Position numbers and translations under genes: made by a program
Shown: positions 6,478-7,481 of the stretch, piece after piece
Layout: each line of letters starts with the position of its first letter
Position numbering within the stretch: position 1 is the first letter of the stretch
Notes under the pieces: model-generated
Database searches by the model: none
Told to the model about the DNA's origin: nothing
What the model saw: the letters and a program-made list of their open reading frames with translations, nothing else
Source of the DNA: Clostridia bacterium
GTDB lineage: Bacteria > Bacillota_A > Clostridia > Oscillospirales > CAG-382
Assembly (NCBI GenBank): GCA_017517985.1
Contig: JAFWWX010000009.1
Coordinates: 1-7,481 of the forward strand
Direction: 5' to 3'
Length of the DNA: 7,481 nt

Positions 6478-6482
6478 ATAAT
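6454..6482 (+). promoter_or_regulatory. Sigma-A promoter of the membrane-protein gene
   Basis: TTGCAA (6454-6459) and TATAAT (6477-6482) are 17 bp apart, a good match to the vegetative consensus. Transcription would start near 6489, giving a leader of about 77 nt before the ATG at 6566. Confidence 0.75.
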
Positions 6483-6565
6483 ATAAATATAAATTGATTT
6501 TTAGGTCACTGTTGACTTGATACATAAAGAACGGTTCAGTTAAAAACAAAGGAGGCGTCAATTCA

Positions 6566-7051
6566 ATGAAAAAATTCAACATTTCTCAAGTTTTAGCTTG
6601 TGTAGCAGTGCTTTTGATTCTTTTTACAACATTTTCACTTGGACGATTGTATGCAACAATTGACGCCTACACAAACTTAATTCAAAAAGAAGCAATAAGT
6701 GTTAATGGTAATTATACTGACAATTCTGTAGAGATTAATATTAATTCAGGGAATACCATGCAGGAAAACAAAAGTGATGCGATAGCCGATGCATTTAAAG
6801 ATATTATTGTATCTGTAATTTCGTCTTTAATCTCTGGCACTTTATCTTCGGTGACTATAACTATAGCCCTTAAGAAAAAAAACAATTGTGATAAATATAC
6901 AGATACACCAGAAAAAGAAGACAAAACAGAAACACAAATGACCCAAACTGAAGCAGTTACTGAAATAGATGAAGAAACAGTAACAATTACGGAAACCATA
7001 ACTGAAACAGTTACTAAAAAAAAGCGCACTATACGAAAAGAGAAAAAATAA
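6566..7051 (+). CDS. Unrecognised small membrane protein with Thr/Glu-rich tail
   Basis: The protein has 161 residues; I recognise no family. Residues about 8-30 (VLACVAVLLILFTTFSLGRL) form a first membrane helix or uncleaved signal anchor. Residues 31-72 are polar and would lie outside. Residues about 78-102 (DIIVSVISSLISGTLSSVTI) form a second helix. The tail (103-161) is charged, with a run of TET/TVT units (TITETITETVT, about 139-149) and a very basic end (KKKRTIRKEKK). With both ends basic, a hairpin with both termini in the cytoplasm is likely. AAAGGAGG lies 10 nt before the ATG. It is the only plus-strand gene in the window, has its own promoter and terminator, and is divergent from the ROK gene, whose product probably controls it. 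A small sensor, holin-like or scaffold role are all possible; none is supported. Confidence 0.75.
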   Translation: MKKFNISQVLACVAVLLILFTTFSLGRLYATIDAYTNLIQKEAISVNGNYTDNSVEININSGNTMQENKSDAIADAFKDIIVSVISSLISGTLSSVTITIALKKKNNCDKYTDTPEKEDKTETQMTQTEAVTEIDEETVTITETITETVTKKKRTIRKEKK

Positions 7052-7071
7052 CAGTAAAACAGCTTGATAAG

Positions 7072-7120
7072 AAACCATAAAAATTTGATGCTAAATACAG
7101 AGCTTTTTTATGGTTTTTTT
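7072..7120 (+). terminator. Terminator between the membrane-protein gene and the helicase gene
   Basis: AAACCATAAAAA (7072-7083) and TTTTTATGGTTT (7105-7116) form a 12-bp AT-rich stem with a 21-nt loop, followed by T-residues to 7120. It lies 20 nt past the plus-strand stop. Read from the other side it could also slow transcripts of the helicase gene ending at 7124, but its minus-strand U-tract is poor. The AT-rich stem makes its strength uncertain. Confidence 0.65.
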
Positions 7121-7123
7121 ATT

Positions 7124-7481
7124 TTACCTTGCAGTTTCTCTGTTCTTTTCTTTGTCGGGTCGTTCGGTTTCTTCAATATCACCATCATCAATTTCGTTAT
7201 CGTTATGGTTCATATCAAGTAGTGCATTGAGTTCTCCGAGCCTTTCCATCTTTGCGTTCAATTCATCCTCTTGCGGGAACGGCTGTTCAATCTGTTCCTT
7301 TGCATTGGCAAGCTGTGTCTTGGTATCTTCAAGCTGCTCGATACAAGCGGTTTTCTTTTTCTCAAAGTCACCGATGAGATTATCAAGTCTTGTGATGTTA
7401 CCGTGAACATCCGAGCCAAGCGGAGTAGAATGACGAAGTGAGCCGACAAGAGTTAAGATGAATTGTTTTTGGAAAGTGTCA
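7124..7481 (-). CDS. C-terminal end of giant ICE helicase/methylase (LtrC-like), partial
   Basis: The frame is open from the right window edge to TAA at 7124 (118 residues, start outside the window). I translated it by hand. It contains FILTLVGSLRHSTPLGSDVH, then GNITRLDNLIGDFEKKK, a long coiled-coil (ACIEQLEDTKTQLANAKEQI), EQPFPQEDELNAKMERLGEL with NALLDMN, and an acidic end. This resembles the C-terminus of the very large SNF2-helicase/N-6 adenine methylase proteins of Firmicute ICEs (LtrC-like), typically 2000 residues or more. The helicase and methylase domains themselves are not in the window, so the call rests on the tail pattern and on gene context. In related elements this gene lies upstream of the TOPRIM-MobC-relaxase block; here the ROK module intervenes. 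Confidence 0.7.
   Translation of the reverse strand, partial: DTFQKQFILTLVGSLRHSTPLGSDVHGNITRLDNLIGDFEKKKTACIEQLEDTKTQLANAKEQIEQPFPQEDELNAKMERLGELNALLDMNHNDNEIDDGDIEETERPDKEKNRETAR

Noticed and set aside
6712..7078. Minus-strand ORFs (105 and 78 codons) opposite the membrane-protein gene
   Set aside because: They mirror the repetitive Thr/Glu codons of the plus-strand gene, and have no ribosome binding site or promoter. The plus frame has a promoter, AAAGGAGG and a terminator.
6333..7119. 13-bp inverted repeat AAAAAACCATAAA (6333-6345) and its complement (7107-7119) around the membrane-protein gene, as possible mobile-element ends
   Set aside because: It is A/T-rich, one copy is just the terminator arm and the other lies in the ROK leader; there is no transposase and no target duplication. 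Chance is likely.
7110..7449. Plus-strand 98-codon ORF and minus-strand 63-codon ORF at the right edge
   Set aside because: Both are out of frame with the recognisable helicase tail (7124-7481, minus), and are serine-rich or basic shadow translations.
1..7481. CRISPR array, tRNA, rRNA, insertion sequence, attachment site
   Set aside because: I saw no regularly spaced repeats, no tRNA-like cloverleaf or rRNA sequence, no transposase or integrase motif, and no duplicated ends of an integrated element.

Overview
The window looks like part of an integrative conjugative element (ICE) from a low-GC anaerobic Firmicute, most likely a Ruminococcus/Eubacterium-type gut Clostridium. The evidence is the AT-rich base composition, strong AGGAGG-type ribosome binding sites, and a block of minus-strand genes whose order (large helicase, DUF3848, DUF3991/TOPRIM, DpnD-PcfM/DUF3846, MobC, relaxase, PcfB/DUF3801) is familiar from Tn1549-like and related elements. 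Family assignments come from recognised sequence motifs, not from a database search.

Reading in the direction of the conjugation genes (right to left): 7481-7124 is the last 118 residues of a protein resembling the giant SNF2-helicase/N-6 methylase (LtrC-like) of these ICEs. Then comes a compact, more AT-rich block (about 7120-4829) that is not part of the usual backbone. It holds a plus-strand gene for a small two-helix membrane protein (6566-7051) and a divergent minus-strand ROK-family regulator (4897-6315). They share a 250-bp control region with two good sigma-A promoters and palindromes with common half-sites, and a hairpin terminator closes each gene. The backbone resumes at 4654 with a DUF3848-like protein, a TOPRIM protein, a DpnD-PcfM/DUF3846 fusion and a small DpnD-PcfM-like acidic protein, all tightly spaced or overlapping.

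Next is a 110-bp segment with three consecutive inverted repeats, the best oriT candidate. It is followed by an unlisted 34-codon membrane-peptide gene (2339-2443), mobC, the relaxase, and the PcfB-like coupling accessory protein (701 to beyond base 1). The last gene runs off the window, and a VirD4-type coupling protein would be expected beyond it. Together MobC, the relaxase and oriT would form the relaxosome, PcfB would link it to the coupling protein, and the small accessory proteins and helicase would handle DNA.

The points most worth checking are: (1) the relaxase reading frame carries its conserved N-terminus, including the presumed catalytic tyrosine, but has no ATG/GTG/TTG in front of it, only ATA at the expected place; (2) the self-contained ROK/membrane-protein module, whose regulator lacks the usual phosphate-binding Asp and has an extra segment of about 43 residues between its zinc-binding His and Cys residues; (3) the shared TATTG/CAATA half-sites between the divergent genes; and (4) an 11-bp inverted repeat that could mask part of the membrane-protein ribosome binding site.
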